The translations under genes and the position numbers were made by a program. The notes below the pieces were generated by a model. That model was not told the DNA's origin. It did no database searches and worked only from the letters and a program-made list of their open reading frames with translations. From the NCBI RefSeq assembly GCF_016785085.1, contig NZ_JAENHO010000014.1, forward strand, positions 62,001 to 126,000: a stretch of DNA of 64,000 bases, written 5' to 3'. Positions 15,835 to 23,543 of this stretch are shown here, in pieces. This DNA comes from Paractinoplanes lichenicola. Lineage in GTDB: Bacteria > Actinomycetota > Actinomycetes > Mycobacteriales > Micromonosporaceae. Numbering within the stretch: position 1 is the stretch's first letter; each line of letters starts with the position of its first letter.

Positions 15835-16434
15835 GTGCCGCAGCCCACGACGCGACTCCGCAAGGTGCCCCTGGCCCCCGAGCTCTCCCTGCATCTGGCC
15901 GCCGACTCGGCCGGGCTGTTCGACTCGGCCGGCGGCGAGTTCCGCAGCGACGAGCCGCCCCCGTTCTGGGCCTTCGTCTGGGCGGGCGGCCAGGCCCTGG
16001 CCCGATTTCTGCTCGATCATCCGGAGACGGTCGCCAGCCGCCGCGTCCTCGACCTGGCCACCGGCAGCGGCATCGCCGCCATCGCCGCCGCCCGGGCCGG
16101 CGCGGCCGAGGTCGGCGCGAGCGATCTCGACCCGCGCGCGGTCGCCCAGGCCGCGTACAACGCCGCCGCCAACGGGGTCACGCTGAGTCACTCGATCGAG
16201 CGACCCGAGGTGCTGCTGGCCGGCGACGTCTTCTATACCCCTACCGTCGCCGCCGAGATGACCCAGCGCCTGCGGGCGGCCCGCCGAGACGCGGCCGAAG
16301 TCCTGGTTGGCGACCCCGGACGGGGGTATTTCCCCGAACGGCTCTTCGAGCGGATCGCCGAATACGCCGTGCCCGTACCGGCCGCCCTCGAGGAAGCCGA
16401 GACGCTCGTCACAGGAGTCTGGCGCATGCGCTAA
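15835..16434 (+). CDS. Class I SAM-dependent methyltransferase (ETFB-lysine-methyltransferase-like)
   Basis: 199 residues starting at GTG 15835. The SAM-binding motif I is VLDLATGSGIAAIAAARAGA (about residue 67), motif II has GASDLDPRAV. The preceding segment PPFWAFVWAGGQALARFLLD is characteristic of METTL20/nicotinamide-N-methyltransferase-like proteins that modify lysines or small amines. The post-motif segment LLAGDVFYTP fits the DxFY active-site loop of that group. The protein target is not known. It stands alone, 36 bp after the winged-helix gene. Confidence 0.8.
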   Translation: MPQPTTRLRKVPLAPELSLHLAADSAGLFDSAGGEFRSDEPPPFWAFVWAGGQALARFLLDHPETVASRRVLDLATGSGIAAIAAARAGAAEVGASDLDPRAVAQAAYNAAANGVTLSHSIERPEVLLAGDVFYTPTVAAEMTQRLRAARRDAAEVLVGDPGRGYFPERLFERIAEYAVPVPAALEEAETLVTGVWRMR

Positions 16435-16461
16435 TGCGTTCACCACCCAAGAAGTTGTACG

Positions 16462-16971
16462 GTGCACGCATCTTCACCCGGACCCACGGAACGGCAGATC
16501 GTGCACGAATGTGACATTCAGGACACCATCCCGCAGTTGTCCGACGAACTTATGCGGTTCGCCCGTGTCGTCGCGCGGGCCAAGAGCATGCTGAATGTCG
16601 GCGACCTCGGGGCCGAGTTCTCGGCACTGATGTTGCTGTTCCCGCTGCGGTTCCGGGGCCCGCTCCGGGCCACCGATCTCGCCGAGATCAAGCAGGCCGA
16701 CCCGTCCACGGTCAGCCGCCAGGTCGCGCAACTGGTCAAGGCCGGTCTCGCCCGCCGCGAGGCCGACCCGGTCGACGGCCGGGCCTCACGGCTCGCGATC
16801 ACCGAGGCCGGCGTGGCTGCCGTCGAGCGGCTCCAGCAGGCCCGCCAGGCCTGGCTGCGCGAGGCGCTCGCCGACTGGCCGGCCGACCGGATCGCCGCCT
16901 TCGTCGATCTCTTCGCAGAATTCAACAGCTCGGTCGAGGCTCAACTCGCCACACCACGGGAGAACGCGTGA
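16462..16971 (+). CDS. MarR-family transcriptional regulator
   Basis: Up to 169 residues. The winged helix covers about 55-135: LRATDLAEIKQADPSTVSRQ, then AQLVKAGLARREADPVDGRA with the typical wing DGRASRLAIT. Helices at both ends form the dimer. GTG 16462 is given; GTG 16501, 13 codons in, is an equally possible start. The stop overlaps the GTG of the DHA2 exporter gene, so the two are coupled, the usual arrangement for a MarR repressor and the drug pump it controls. Confidence 0.88.
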   Translation: MHASSPGPTERQIVHECDIQDTIPQLSDELMRFARVVARAKSMLNVGDLGAEFSALMLLFPLRFRGPLRATDLAEIKQADPSTVSRQVAQLVKAGLARREADPVDGRASRLAITEAGVAAVERLQQARQAWLREALADWPADRIAAFVDLFAEFNSSVEAQLATPRENA

Positions 16972-18692
16972 GCACCTCCAACCCCACCGCGCCGCCCGCC
17001 AAGGCGTCCACGGAATTCACCCACCGCCAGATCCTCACGATCCTCGGCGGTCTCATGATGGGCATGTTCCTGGCCGCCCTCGACCAGACGATCATGGCCA
17101 CGGCGACCCGCACCATCGCGGACGACCTGAACGGCTTCAACATCCAGGCCTGGGCCACGACGGCCTTCCTGATCACGTCGACGATCTCGACACCGCTCTA
17201 CGGCAAGCTCTCCGACATTTACGGCAGGCGGCCGTTCTTCCTGTTCGCGATCGGCATCTTCGTCGTCGGCTCGTTCCTCTGCGGCCTCTCGCAGAACATG
17301 TACGAGCTGGCCGCGTTCCGGGCCATCCAGGGCATCGGCGCCGGCGGCCTGATGTCGCTGGCCCTCGCCATCATCGGCGACATCGTGCCGCCCCGGGAGC
17401 GGGCCAAATATCAGGGCTACTTCCTGGCCGTCTTCGGCACCGCCAGCGTGCTCGGCCCGATCCTGGGCGGCTTCTTCGCCGGCGCCGACCACATCCTGTG
17501 GGTCGACGGCTGGCGCTGGGTGTTCTACCTGAACGTCCCGATCGGCATCGCCGCCATGGTCGTCGTCGCCCGCGTGCTGCACCTGCCGCACCAGCGCGTC
17601 GACCACCGCATCGACTGGCCCGGCGCCGTCGCCCTGATCGTCGGGCTGGTGCCGCTGCTGACCATCGCCGAGCAGGGCCGCGCCTGGGGGTGGGACTCGC
17701 CGCGCGCGATCGGCTGCTACGTCATCGGCGCGATCGGGCTGGCTGCGTTCGTGTTCGCCGAACGGGCGTACGGGCATGAGGCTCTGCTGCCTTTGCGCCT
17801 GTTCCGCAACCGCACCATCGCCGTCGGCGCCACCTCGAGCACGATCCTGGGCATGGCGATGTTCGGCGGCCTGATGACCGTCCCGCTCTACCTGCAGATC
17901 GTCAAGGGCTCCACGGCCACCATGGCGGGCCTGCAGATGATCCCGTTCGTCTTCGGCATCATGTCCGGCTCGATCATAAGCGGCCAGCTCATTGCCCGTA
18001 CGGGTCGTTACCGCATCTTCCCGATCATCGGGAGCACCCTGATGGTGGCCGCGCTGGGCCTGTTCGCCACGATCGGCGCCGACACCCCGCTCTGGCGCGT
18101 CATGCTGATCATGGTGCTGATGGGCCTCGGCCTGGGCGGCAACATGCAGCCGATGATCACCGCCGTGCAGAACGCCGTGTCCCCGCGCGAGATCGGCGTG
18201 GCGACCAGTTCGGTCACGTTCTTCCGCTCGATGGGCGGCACGCTCGGCACCGCGATCTTCCTGTCCGTGCTCTTCAACGTGCTCCCCAGCAAGATCGGTG
18301 GCGCCTACCAGAGCGCGCAGGGCACCCCCGAATTCCAGCAGGCGCTGCAGTCCGACCCCTCCCAGGCACAGAAGCTCCAGCAGATCCAGGGCGGCGGCGA
18401 CCTCAGCGACACCTCATTCCTGAACACGCTGAGCGACGCCGTGGCGCACCCGTTCAAGGTCGGCTTCTCCGACGGCATCCAGGTCGTCTTCCTGCTGGCC
18501 CTGGCCGTGATGATCGTCGGCCTGATCGTGGTGCTGTTCCTCCCCGAGATCCCGCTCAGCCTCCGCTCGGCCCAGCAGCAACGGGCCGACGACGCCCTGG
18601 CCGCCGAGAACAGCAACGGCGTCCCCGGCGAGGTCGGCGCGGGCCCGCTCAAGGACGAGCCGGTCCCCGCCACGAAGGACCAAACCCAGTAA
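16968..18692 (+). CDS. MFS exporter, DHA2 (14-TM) family
   Basis: 574 residues with about 14 hydrophobic helices. The opening LMMGMFLAALDQTIMATATR is the DHA2/EmrB signature, GKLSDIYGRRPFF is the loop 2-3 motif, and VLGPILGGFFAG is antiporter motif C. The C-terminal tail after the last helix is ~50 polar residues ending KDEPVPATKDQ. A large loop near residues 440-490 (QALQSDPSQAQKLQQIQGGG) is extracytoplasmic. It probably exports hydrophobic drugs by proton antiport under the MarR encoded upstream. A strong terminator follows. Confidence 0.92.
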   Translation: MSTSNPTAPPAKASTEFTHRQILTILGGLMMGMFLAALDQTIMATATRTIADDLNGFNIQAWATTAFLITSTISTPLYGKLSDIYGRRPFFLFAIGIFVVGSFLCGLSQNMYELAAFRAIQGIGAGGLMSLALAIIGDIVPPRERAKYQGYFLAVFGTASVLGPILGGFFAGADHILWVDGWRWVFYLNVPIGIAAMVVVARVLHLPHQRVDHRIDWPGAVALIVGLVPLLTIAEQGRAWGWDSPRAIGCYVIGAIGLAAFVFAERAYGHEALLPLRLFRNRTIAVGATSSTILGMAMFGGLMTVPLYLQIVKGSTATMAGLQMIPFVFGIMSGSIISGQLIARTGRYRIFPIIGSTLMVAALGLFATIGADTPLWRVMLIMVLMGLGLGGNMQPMITAVQNAVSPREIGVATSSVTFFRSMGGTLGTAIFLSVLFNVLPSKIGGAYQSAQGTPEFQQALQSDPSQAQKLQQIQGGGDLSDTSFLNTLSDAVAHPFKVGFSDGIQVVFLLALAVMIVGLIVVLFLPEIPLSLRSAQQQRADDALAAENSNGVPGEVGAGPLKDEPVPATKDQTQ

Positions 18693-18705
18693 CCGACCAC
18701 CCACC

Positions 18706-18745
18706 AAACGCCTGCGCCGTCCCCGTGACGGCGCAGGCGTTTTTT
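18706..18745 (+). terminator. Rho-independent terminator after the DHA2 exporter
   Basis: A 15-bp perfect stem AACGCCTGCGCCGTC / GACGGCGCAGGCGTT with a short loop is followed by TTTT. Confidence 0.93.
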
Positions 18746-18841
18746 CATGCCCGCCCGATTTGCCGCAATCACCAAGATCGCTGAGCAGCCACCGCCTCCC
18801 CCGCCCACCCAGGGAAATGCCAGGACGGTACGCCCCTGTCA

Positions 18842-18899
18842 AGCCCGAGCCGGGGTTTTCCACAGGGCGTGGGGTTGTCCACAGGGCGGGGCTCGGGCC
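18842..18899. promoter_or_regulatory. Twin TTNTCCACAGGG boxes inside an inverted repeat
   Basis: TTTTCCACAGGG (from 18856) and TTGTCCACAGGG (from 18875) repeat with a 19-bp step; TTGTCCACA is the actinobacterial DnaA-box consensus. They are enclosed by GCCCGAGCC and GGCTCGGGC arms. The block lies 37 bp before the mhuD start. Confidence 0.4.
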
Positions 18900-18935
18900 G
18901 CACGGGTGGCGGCCGGGAGGCACTAGCTTGGCGGA

Positions 18936-19253
18936 ATGGCTGTTGTGAAGATCAACGCGATTGACGTTCCCGAGGGTGGCGGCGCCGAGTTCGAGCAGCG
19001 GTTCGCCGCTCGCAAGGGCCTGGTCGAGCAGGCCCCGGGCTTCCTGGCGTTCGAGCTGTTGCGGCCCGTGGCCGGCGAGACGCGCTACTTCGTCTACACC
19101 CGCTGGGAGTCGGAGGAGGCGTTCCAGGCGTGGTCCAGCGGCAGTGGCCGGGCCGCGCACGCCGGGGAGGGGCAGCGGCCGCGCCCGGTCGGGGCGAGTG
19201 CGTCCCTGCTCGAGTTCGAGGTGATCCAGCACGTCGACAAGCCCACCGACTGA
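18936..19253 (+). CDS. mhuD: MhuD-like heme-degrading monooxygenase
   Basis: 105 residues, an ABM/ferredoxin-like fold. It aligns with mycobacterial MhuD (IsdG family) across the whole length from memory: MAVVKINAIDVPEGGGAEFE at the start, FLAFELLRPVAGETRYFVYT in the middle, EEAFQAW and SLLEFEV. The three residues known to matter in MhuD are present at the same numbers: Asn7, Trp66 and His75 (the heme ligand, in AAHAG). MhuD opens heme to release iron, forming mycobilin without CO. Whether the product is mycobilin here cannot be told. No iron-uptake genes are adjacent. Confidence 0.88.
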   Translation: MAVVKINAIDVPEGGGAEFEQRFAARKGLVEQAPGFLAFELLRPVAGETRYFVYTRWESEEAFQAWSSGSGRAAHAGEGQRPRPVGASASLLEFEVIQHVDKPTD

Positions 19254-19272
19254 CGGCCAGGCAGCGGCGACG

Positions 19273-19389
19273 GGTCAGGCGTCGCGGGCAGCCCGGCGAT
19301 GGGTCAGGCGTCGCGGGCAGCCCAGCGGCGGGTCAGGCGTCGCGGGCGGCCCAGCGGCGGGTCAGGCGGCGGCGGTCAGGCGTTGCGGG
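19273..19389 (-). repeat. 29-bp tandem repeat at the 3' end of the ANTAR gene
   Basis: GGTCAGGCGTCGCGGGC units start at 19273, 19302, 19331 and 19360 (period 29), and a last relative begins at about 19374 inside the gene end. Read on the minus strand, each unit repeats the final codons of the ANTAR protein plus its TGA, so it is a series of copied gene tails. Confidence 0.85.
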
Positions 19390-20068
19390 CGGCCACGGTG
19401 ATCAGGCGGTCGGCCACGACGTGGCGGTCCAGGCCGAGGCGCTGGGCCGTGTCGCGCAGCACGGTGTAGGCCTCCTGCACGCCGCAGCCGCGCTGGGCGA
19501 TGATCACGCCGATGGCCCGGTCGACCGTGGCCCCGGAGCTCAGGGCGTCCCGGCGGCGCAGCTCGTCGAGCAGCAGCTCGGCCTGGTTGGCCAGGGCCAG
19601 CGCGGTCAGCAGGTGGTCGGCGCCGGGCGCCCCGGTGGTGTCGAAATACAGGCTCAGCGCGCCGACGTCGGCCCGGGGCAGGTCGAGCGGGATCGCGGCC
19701 ACCGCGTGCACGTCCTCGGCGCGGGCGGCCGCGGCCAGGTCGGGCCAGCGGGCGTCGGTGGCCAGGTCGGGCACGGTGACCGTCGAGCGCGTGCGGGCGG
19801 CTTCGAGGCCCGGCCCGGTCGTGCCCGCGGCGTACTGGATCTCGTCGACCGCCGCGCCGGCCGGTCCGTGGCCGACGTGGGTGAGCGGACCGCCCTCGCC
19901 GATCAGGACGATCGAGCACCGTACGGCGCCCGGCACCGCGGCGGCGGCGTGGGCGGCCAGCCGTTCGAGCGCCTGCGGGAAGCTCTCGGCCGAGAGCAGG
20001 CTCGCCGTGAGCTCGTGGAGCAGGCCGGCCAGCTCCACCGGGTGCGGACCGGCGGCGGGCACGGTCAT
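19376..20068 (-). CDS. GAF and ANTAR domain RNA-binding regulator
   Basis: 230 residues from ATG 20068 (MTVPAAGPHPVELAGLLHEL); the frame extends to 20182 without a better start. A GAF-like sensor domain covers about 20-160 (CSIVLIGEGGPLTHVGHGPA, AIPLDLPRADVGALSLYFDT). The C-terminal ANTAR domain (about 165-230) reads DALSSGATVDRAIGVIIAQR, GCGVQEAYTVLRDTAQRLGL with the conserved Ala and aromatic positions. ANTAR proteins bind paired hexaloop hairpins in nascent RNA to prevent termination. No obvious target hairpin pair is seen nearby. The 3' end carries the 29-bp copied-tail repeat. Confidence 0.87.
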   Translation of the reverse strand: MTVPAAGPHPVELAGLLHELTASLLSAESFPQALERLAAHAAAAVPGAVRCSIVLIGEGGPLTHVGHGPAGAAVDEIQYAAGTTGPGLEAARTRSTVTVPDLATDARWPDLAAAARAEDVHAVAAIPLDLPRADVGALSLYFDTTGAPGADHLLTALALANQAELLLDELRRRDALSSGATVDRAIGVIIAQRGCGVQEAYTVLRDTAQRLGLDRHVVADRLITVAARNA

Positions 20069-20197
20069 GGAGCGGGTGCGCCGGGGACGGGTCACTACTC
20101 GGGCGGGACCACGATCCGGCGGCGAAAACCGGCGATATGGGGCAGACACGCGGGGCATCCTGCCACGACCATTGACGATCACGTAAGTCTTGTGCCC

Positions 20198-20395
20198 CTA
20201 CCGGGTGGTTTCGACCGTCTGGTCGGAGCGGCGACGCTCCAGGAACGAGTCCGGCGCGGCGCCCGGGTCGGCCTCCCGCTCGTCGGACTCCGCGAGGATC
20301 GCCTCGGCCTGGGCTTGCGGGTCCGCGCTGCCGCCGGCCGCCTGCTCCTCGGGAAGCAGTTCGGCCGCCCGCTGCTCAATCCGATCGTCAGTCAT
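20198..20395 (-). CDS. Small charged hypothetical protein
   Basis: 65 residues, MTDDRIEQRAAELLPEEQAA at the start, then a highly acidic and alanine-rich helix (QAQAEAILAESDEREADPG) and a basic tail SFLERRRSDQTVETTR. Similar small proteins are common in this family of actinobacteria, but I know no function. ATG 20395 is chosen over a TTG three codons upstream. The gene is isolated, preceded by a 26-bp tandem repeat. Confidence 0.55.
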   Translation of the reverse strand: MTDDRIEQRAAELLPEEQAAGGSADPQAQAEAILAESDEREADPGAAPDSFLERRRSDQTVETTR

Positions 20396-20413
20396 GGAGA
20401 TCAACTACCCAGA

Positions 20414-20465
20414 GTGAGCGCCTTGGAAACCCCGAAGCCGTGAGCGCCGAAAAAACCCCGAAGCC
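20414..20465. repeat. Two tandem 26-bp repeats in a gene-free spacer
   Basis: GTGAGCGCC followed by AAACCCCGAAGCC occurs at 20414-20439 and 20440-20465, differing only in the middle bases. The whole spacer 20396-20720 otherwise shows no gene; it must hold the promoters of the two divergent small genes. Confidence 0.8.
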
Positions 20466-20720
20466 GAGAGAGCGACATGGAAACGCCGCCCCCGGGTGAA
20501 CCCGAGAGCGGCGCCGATGTCGGTGTGCAGGTCGCCTCGCGGCGAGTGGCTCAACACGGCTCCAGCCGAACGGTATTCCGTGAAGGCAATGGGTGAGGCC
20601 CGGGGACACTAGGCACACCGACATCTGTCATCAACGGTCGGCCCCCGGCCACGATTCCGTTAGAAAATGTGACGTCGACCACAGAGTTTCGGCACTCCAC
20701 GGCCGGGTAGCCGGACAGCC

Positions 20721-20921
20721 GTGACTGATGAGATTCGTGAGCTGGACGCCTTCCTGGACGACGCCTTCGACGGCCAGGAACGGCTGAGCAGCGCCGACCT
20801 GCAGCGCCGGGCGGTCGCGACCGGCCTGCCGGCCCTGGCCCTGACCCGCGTCGACGCGCTGCCGGAGGGCGAGTACGCCCAGGACGAGGCGGCCGAGGCG
20901 CTCCGCGCTCTGGATGTCTGA
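20721..20921 (+). CDS. Small acidic hypothetical protein
   Basis: 66 residues from GTG 20721: MTDEIRELDAFLDDAFDGQE, then LSSADLQRRAVATGLPALAL and a tail LPEGEYAQDEAAEALRAL. It looks like one or two amphipathic helices. DUF2795-like proteins have a related layout, but I cannot assign it. It is followed after 13 bp by another acidic small gene, probably in one transcript. The start lacks a strong binding site. Confidence 0.55.
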   Translation: MTDEIRELDAFLDDAFDGQERLSSADLQRRAVATGLPALALTRVDALPEGEYAQDEAAEALRALDV

Positions 20922-20934
20922 GAGAGGAAGCCGC

Positions 20935-21090
20935 ATGGAACCGATCGGGGACCCGGACGAGCAAGAGGACTTCGCCGGCGAGCACAGCGACACGGCTGTC
21001 GACAAGGACGTGACGGCCGATCAGGACGACGACGCCGAGCCGGAGAGCCCGGACGGCTGGGGCGGCCTGGAGCCCGAGGGCCCACCGTGA
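20935..21090 (+). CDS. Very acidic 51-residue protein
   Basis: ATG 20935 is preceded by AGAGGAAG at good spacing. The product begins MEPIGDPDEQEDFAGEHSDT, is dominated by Asp and Glu, and ends GWGGLEPEGPP. It is predicted to be disordered. It directly follows the small gene at 20721-20921. Its function is unknown. The start signal and operon position support it, but composition alone does not prove coding. Confidence 0.45.
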   Translation: MEPIGDPDEQEDFAGEHSDTAVDKDVTADQDDDAEPESPDGWGGLEPEGPP

Positions 21091-21107
21091 CGAGATGAGA
21101 ACAGCTG

Positions 21108-21350
21108 TCAGAAGTCCTGGGTGAGCCGGCTCGGGTCGACCTCGCGGCCGGGGTAGCGGGTGATGTATTCGGTCTCCAGCTCGGCGGTGCGCTTGAAGTG
21201 GTTGTCCAGCGCCGCGTCCGGGCCGTGCCGGAGCGTGGCCAGGCGGGCGCGGTAGAGGCTGGCGAGCTCTCGGAAGAGGTCGTCGTCGCCGAGGGTGGCC
21301 GGGTCGATGCCGGTCTCCATCAGCGGGGCGTCACCACGGGCGTCAGTCAT
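21108..21350 (-). CDS. DUF6158-like small protein
   Basis: 80 residues from ATG 21350, with GAGGTG upstream. The sequence GIDPATLGDDDLFRELASLY, RARLATLRHGPDAAL, HFKRTAELETEYITRYPGRE resembles a conserved actinobacterial family (DUF6158) of helical proteins ending in a PxREVDPxR motif. The role is unknown. It is convergent with the acidic gene upstream and divergent from the membrane protein at 21440. Confidence 0.7.
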   Translation of the reverse strand: MTDARGDAPLMETGIDPATLGDDDLFRELASLYRARLATLRHGPDAALDNHFKRTAELETEYITRYPGREVDPSRLTQDF

Positions 21351-21439
21351 CACGCACCTCGTTCTCGTTTCGGGTCACAACGCCTCCTCGGGTTGCCCGT
21401 GCTGACGACCAGCAAACCCCGCCGGTACGCTTGGTGGCC

Positions 21440-21838
21440 ATGAAGGGCCTGTGGACTCCGGCGTGGATCGCCCGGCACGTCCTGGCAGTGGTTCTCGCCT
21501 CCGGCTGCCTGGTGCTGGGCTGGTGGCAGTTCAGCCGCGCCCAGGAGGGCAATTCGATCAGCTGGGGCTACATGTTCGAGTGGCCGGTGTTCGCGGCCTT
21601 CGTCGTTTTCCTGTGGTGGCGCGAGGTGCAACTGGCCCGCAAGAAGGGCCTGGCCGAAAAGCCCGCCGAAGAGCAGGCGGAGAGGCTCCCAGGTTCGGCT
21701 GTTACGGTCGGCCGGCCGGTGCGCGTGGCCACCAACTCCGCCTCGGCCGAGGACGATCCCGAGCTCACGGCTTACAACGACTATCTCGCCTGGCTCAACG
21801 CCAACCCCGGCGCCCGCCCGAGCGACTATCCCGGATAG
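21440..21838 (+). CDS. Two-helix membrane protein, actinobacterial conserved
   Basis: 132 residues from ATG 21440. Two membrane helices (HVLAVVLASGCLVLGWWQFS, about 13-32, and WPVFAAFVVFLWWREVQLAR, about 46-66) are followed by a cytoplasmic tail ending DPELTAYNDYLAWLNANPGA. The conserved ELxAYNxYLAxL motif ends many actinobacterial proteins encoded next to DUF3817 genes. It is followed 11 bp later by such a gene, so the two probably act together in the membrane. Function unknown. Confidence 0.75.
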   Translation: MKGLWTPAWIARHVLAVVLASGCLVLGWWQFSRAQEGNSISWGYMFEWPVFAAFVVFLWWREVQLARKKGLAEKPAEEQAERLPGSAVTVGRPVRVATNSASAEDDPELTAYNDYLAWLNANPGARPSDYPG

Positions 21839-21849
21839 GAAACACGAAC

Positions 21850-22170
21850 GTGCAGGGTGCTCTGACCCGATACCGGATCATCGCGTGGATCGTCGGCGTC
21901 TGCCTGCTCGCGCTGGTCGTGGTCGGCATGCCGCTGAAATACCTGGCCGACAATCCGGTCGTGGTGGCCGCGGTCGGCCCGGCGCACGGCTTCCTGTTCA
22001 TGGTCTATCTGGTCGCCACGTTCGACCTGTCCCGCCGCGCGCACTGGCCCTTCGGCCGGATGCTGCTGGTGATGCTCTCGGGCACGATCCCGTTCCTGTC
22101 GTTCTGGGCCGAGCGTAAGGTCACCCGGGAATGGGTCCCGGCCGAGGAATCGGTGAAAAGTCCAGTTTGA
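21850..22170 (+). CDS. DUF3817 family membrane protein
   Basis: 106 residues from GTG 21850. Three membrane helices: IIAWIVGVCLLALVVVGMPL, VGPAHGFLFMVYLVATFDLS and MLLVMLSGTIPFLSFWAERK. The HGxxFMVYLVA and GTIPFLSFWAERKV motifs identify DUF3817. Function unknown; it is co-transcribed with the upstream membrane gene. The gene ends before a 330-bp leader that carries a riboswitch. Confidence 0.88.
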   Translation: MQGALTRYRIIAWIVGVCLLALVVVGMPLKYLADNPVVVAAVGPAHGFLFMVYLVATFDLSRRAHWPFGRMLLVMLSGTIPFLSFWAERKVTREWVPAEESVKSPV

Positions 22171-22309
22171 CAGCCGACTTCGACGCATTGCTGCCGTCGA
22201 ATTACTAGCTGTTATGGGGATCATTCACACAAAGTGGTCCATTGCCTTAAATCACTCTGTGACCCCTTGCATTTGAATCTTTCGCCGATAGGTTAATCCG
22301 GTTGGTTCG

Positions 22310-22478
22310 GTCCGCAGCCACTCCCCTCGGTGGCGCCGGCCAACGCTGCCGAATCCCAGCCGCGTCCCCCGACACGGCGACAAGAACCGGGGAACCAAGT
22401 TTCCGGGGCTAATCCGCGTCCGCGCGGTAGGGGCATCTTCCTCCCGAGCCCGTCAGCTAACCCGGTAGGCGGCCAGGC
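22310..22478 (+). ncRNA. ydaO-type c-di-AMP riboswitch
   Basis: The leader of the NlpC/P60 gene contains the conserved ydaO core: CCGGGGAACCAA with its partner strand and GGGGCTAATC at 22388-22414, GGTAGGGGCATCTTCC at 22426-22441, and the hallmark CGAGCCCGTCAGCTAACC at 22445-22462. In actinobacteria this element turns off resuscitation-factor and wall-hydrolase genes when c-di-AMP is high. The exact boundaries are approximate. The stretch 22171-22309 shows no gene. Confidence 0.88.
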
Positions 22479-22498
22479 GGAAGAAAGGCCACTGACCG

Positions 22499-23461
22499 GT
22501 GCCCCACCCCCGTACGAGGCTTCGGGTCCTCGTCGTCGCGGCGATGGCTGCCGCGATCACCGGCTCCTTCGTGACGCCCGCGCAAGCGGCCCCGTCCGCC
22601 ACGGAGCTCAAGAAGCAGATCGAGGAGGCGTCCAACAAGCTCGAGGACGTCACCGAGCAGTACAACGCGATGCGCGTCAACCTGAAGAAGACCCAGGACG
22701 ACCAGAAGAAGCTCCAGGCGTCCCTGGCTCCGGCCCAGGCCGCGCTGAAGGCCGCGAGCGCCCAGGTGGGCAACCTGGCGAGCACGTCCTACAAGCAGGG
22801 CCGCGTCGGGCCGATGAGCGCGCTGCTCTCGGGCACACAGGACGGCCTGATGGACCGCATGGGCTACCTCGACATGCTGACCCGGTCCAACCAGCGTGAC
22901 ATCGACACGTTCACCGAGGCGACGCAGAACTTCAGCGAGCGTCAGGCCGCCCTCAAGGCGACCCAAAACAAGCAGAACGGCCAGCTGAAGGCGCTCACGA
23001 CGCAGAAGACGGCGATCCAGAAGGACCTCAAGAAGCTGTTCGCCATGCGGGAGGCCGCGTACGGCCAGCCGCAGGAGACGGGCGGCAGCTACGACGGCCC
23101 GATCCCGCAGATCTCCGGCAAGGCCGGCCTCGCGGTCACGTTCGCCTACAACCAGATCGGCAAGCCGTACCTGTTCGGCGCGGACGGTCCGGGCAGCTTC
23201 GACTGCTCCGGCCTGACCTCGGCGGCGTGGCGGGCGGCCGGCAAGTCTCTGACCCACCAGACGAAGTCGCAGTGGAGCGAGACGAAACGCATCAGCCGGG
23301 ACGACCTGCAGCCGGGCGACCTGGTGTTCTATCGCAGCCTCGGGCACGTGGCGATCTACGTCGGCGGCGGTCAGATCATCGACGCGCCGCACTCCGGCAC
23401 GGTGGTCAAGAAACGCACGATCAACATCATGACCCCGTACGGGTTCGGACGAGTCGTCTAG
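22499..23461 (+). CDS. Secreted NlpC/P60 peptidoglycan hydrolase
   Basis: 320 residues from GTG 22499. A Sec signal peptide (LRVLVVAAMAAAITGSFVTP, ending AQA) precedes a long coiled coil of about 30-190 (ELKKQIEEASNKLEDVTEQY and onward), as in RipA/PcsB-like proteins. The catalytic domain (about 205-320) has Cys in SFDCSGLTSAAW, His in LGHVAIYVGG and a third His in DAPHSG. It would cleave D-Glu-mDAP or similar peptide bonds in the wall. Expression is probably controlled by the upstream riboswitch. A terminator follows at 23476. Confidence 0.93.
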   Translation: MPHPRTRLRVLVVAAMAAAITGSFVTPAQAAPSATELKKQIEEASNKLEDVTEQYNAMRVNLKKTQDDQKKLQASLAPAQAALKAASAQVGNLASTSYKQGRVGPMSALLSGTQDGLMDRMGYLDMLTRSNQRDIDTFTEATQNFSERQAALKATQNKQNGQLKALTTQKTAIQKDLKKLFAMREAAYGQPQETGGSYDGPIPQISGKAGLAVTFAYNQIGKPYLFGADGPGSFDCSGLTSAAWRAAGKSLTHQTKSQWSETKRISRDDLQPGDLVFYRSLGHVAIYVGGGQIIDAPHSGTVVKKRTINIMTPYGFGRVV

Positions 23462-23475
23462 TTCCCGCGCACGGA

Positions 23476-23508
23476 GAAGGCCGGTACCCGACTGGGTACC
23501 GGCCTTTC
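23476..23508 (+). terminator. Rho-independent terminator after the NlpC/P60 gene
   Basis: AAGGCCGGTACCC pairs with GGGTACCGGCCTT (23477-23506) around a four-base loop, followed by T residues. Confidence 0.9.
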
Positions 23509-23543
23509 GCGTCTGTGAGTAACGGGGGGTGAAGCGGGGAACG

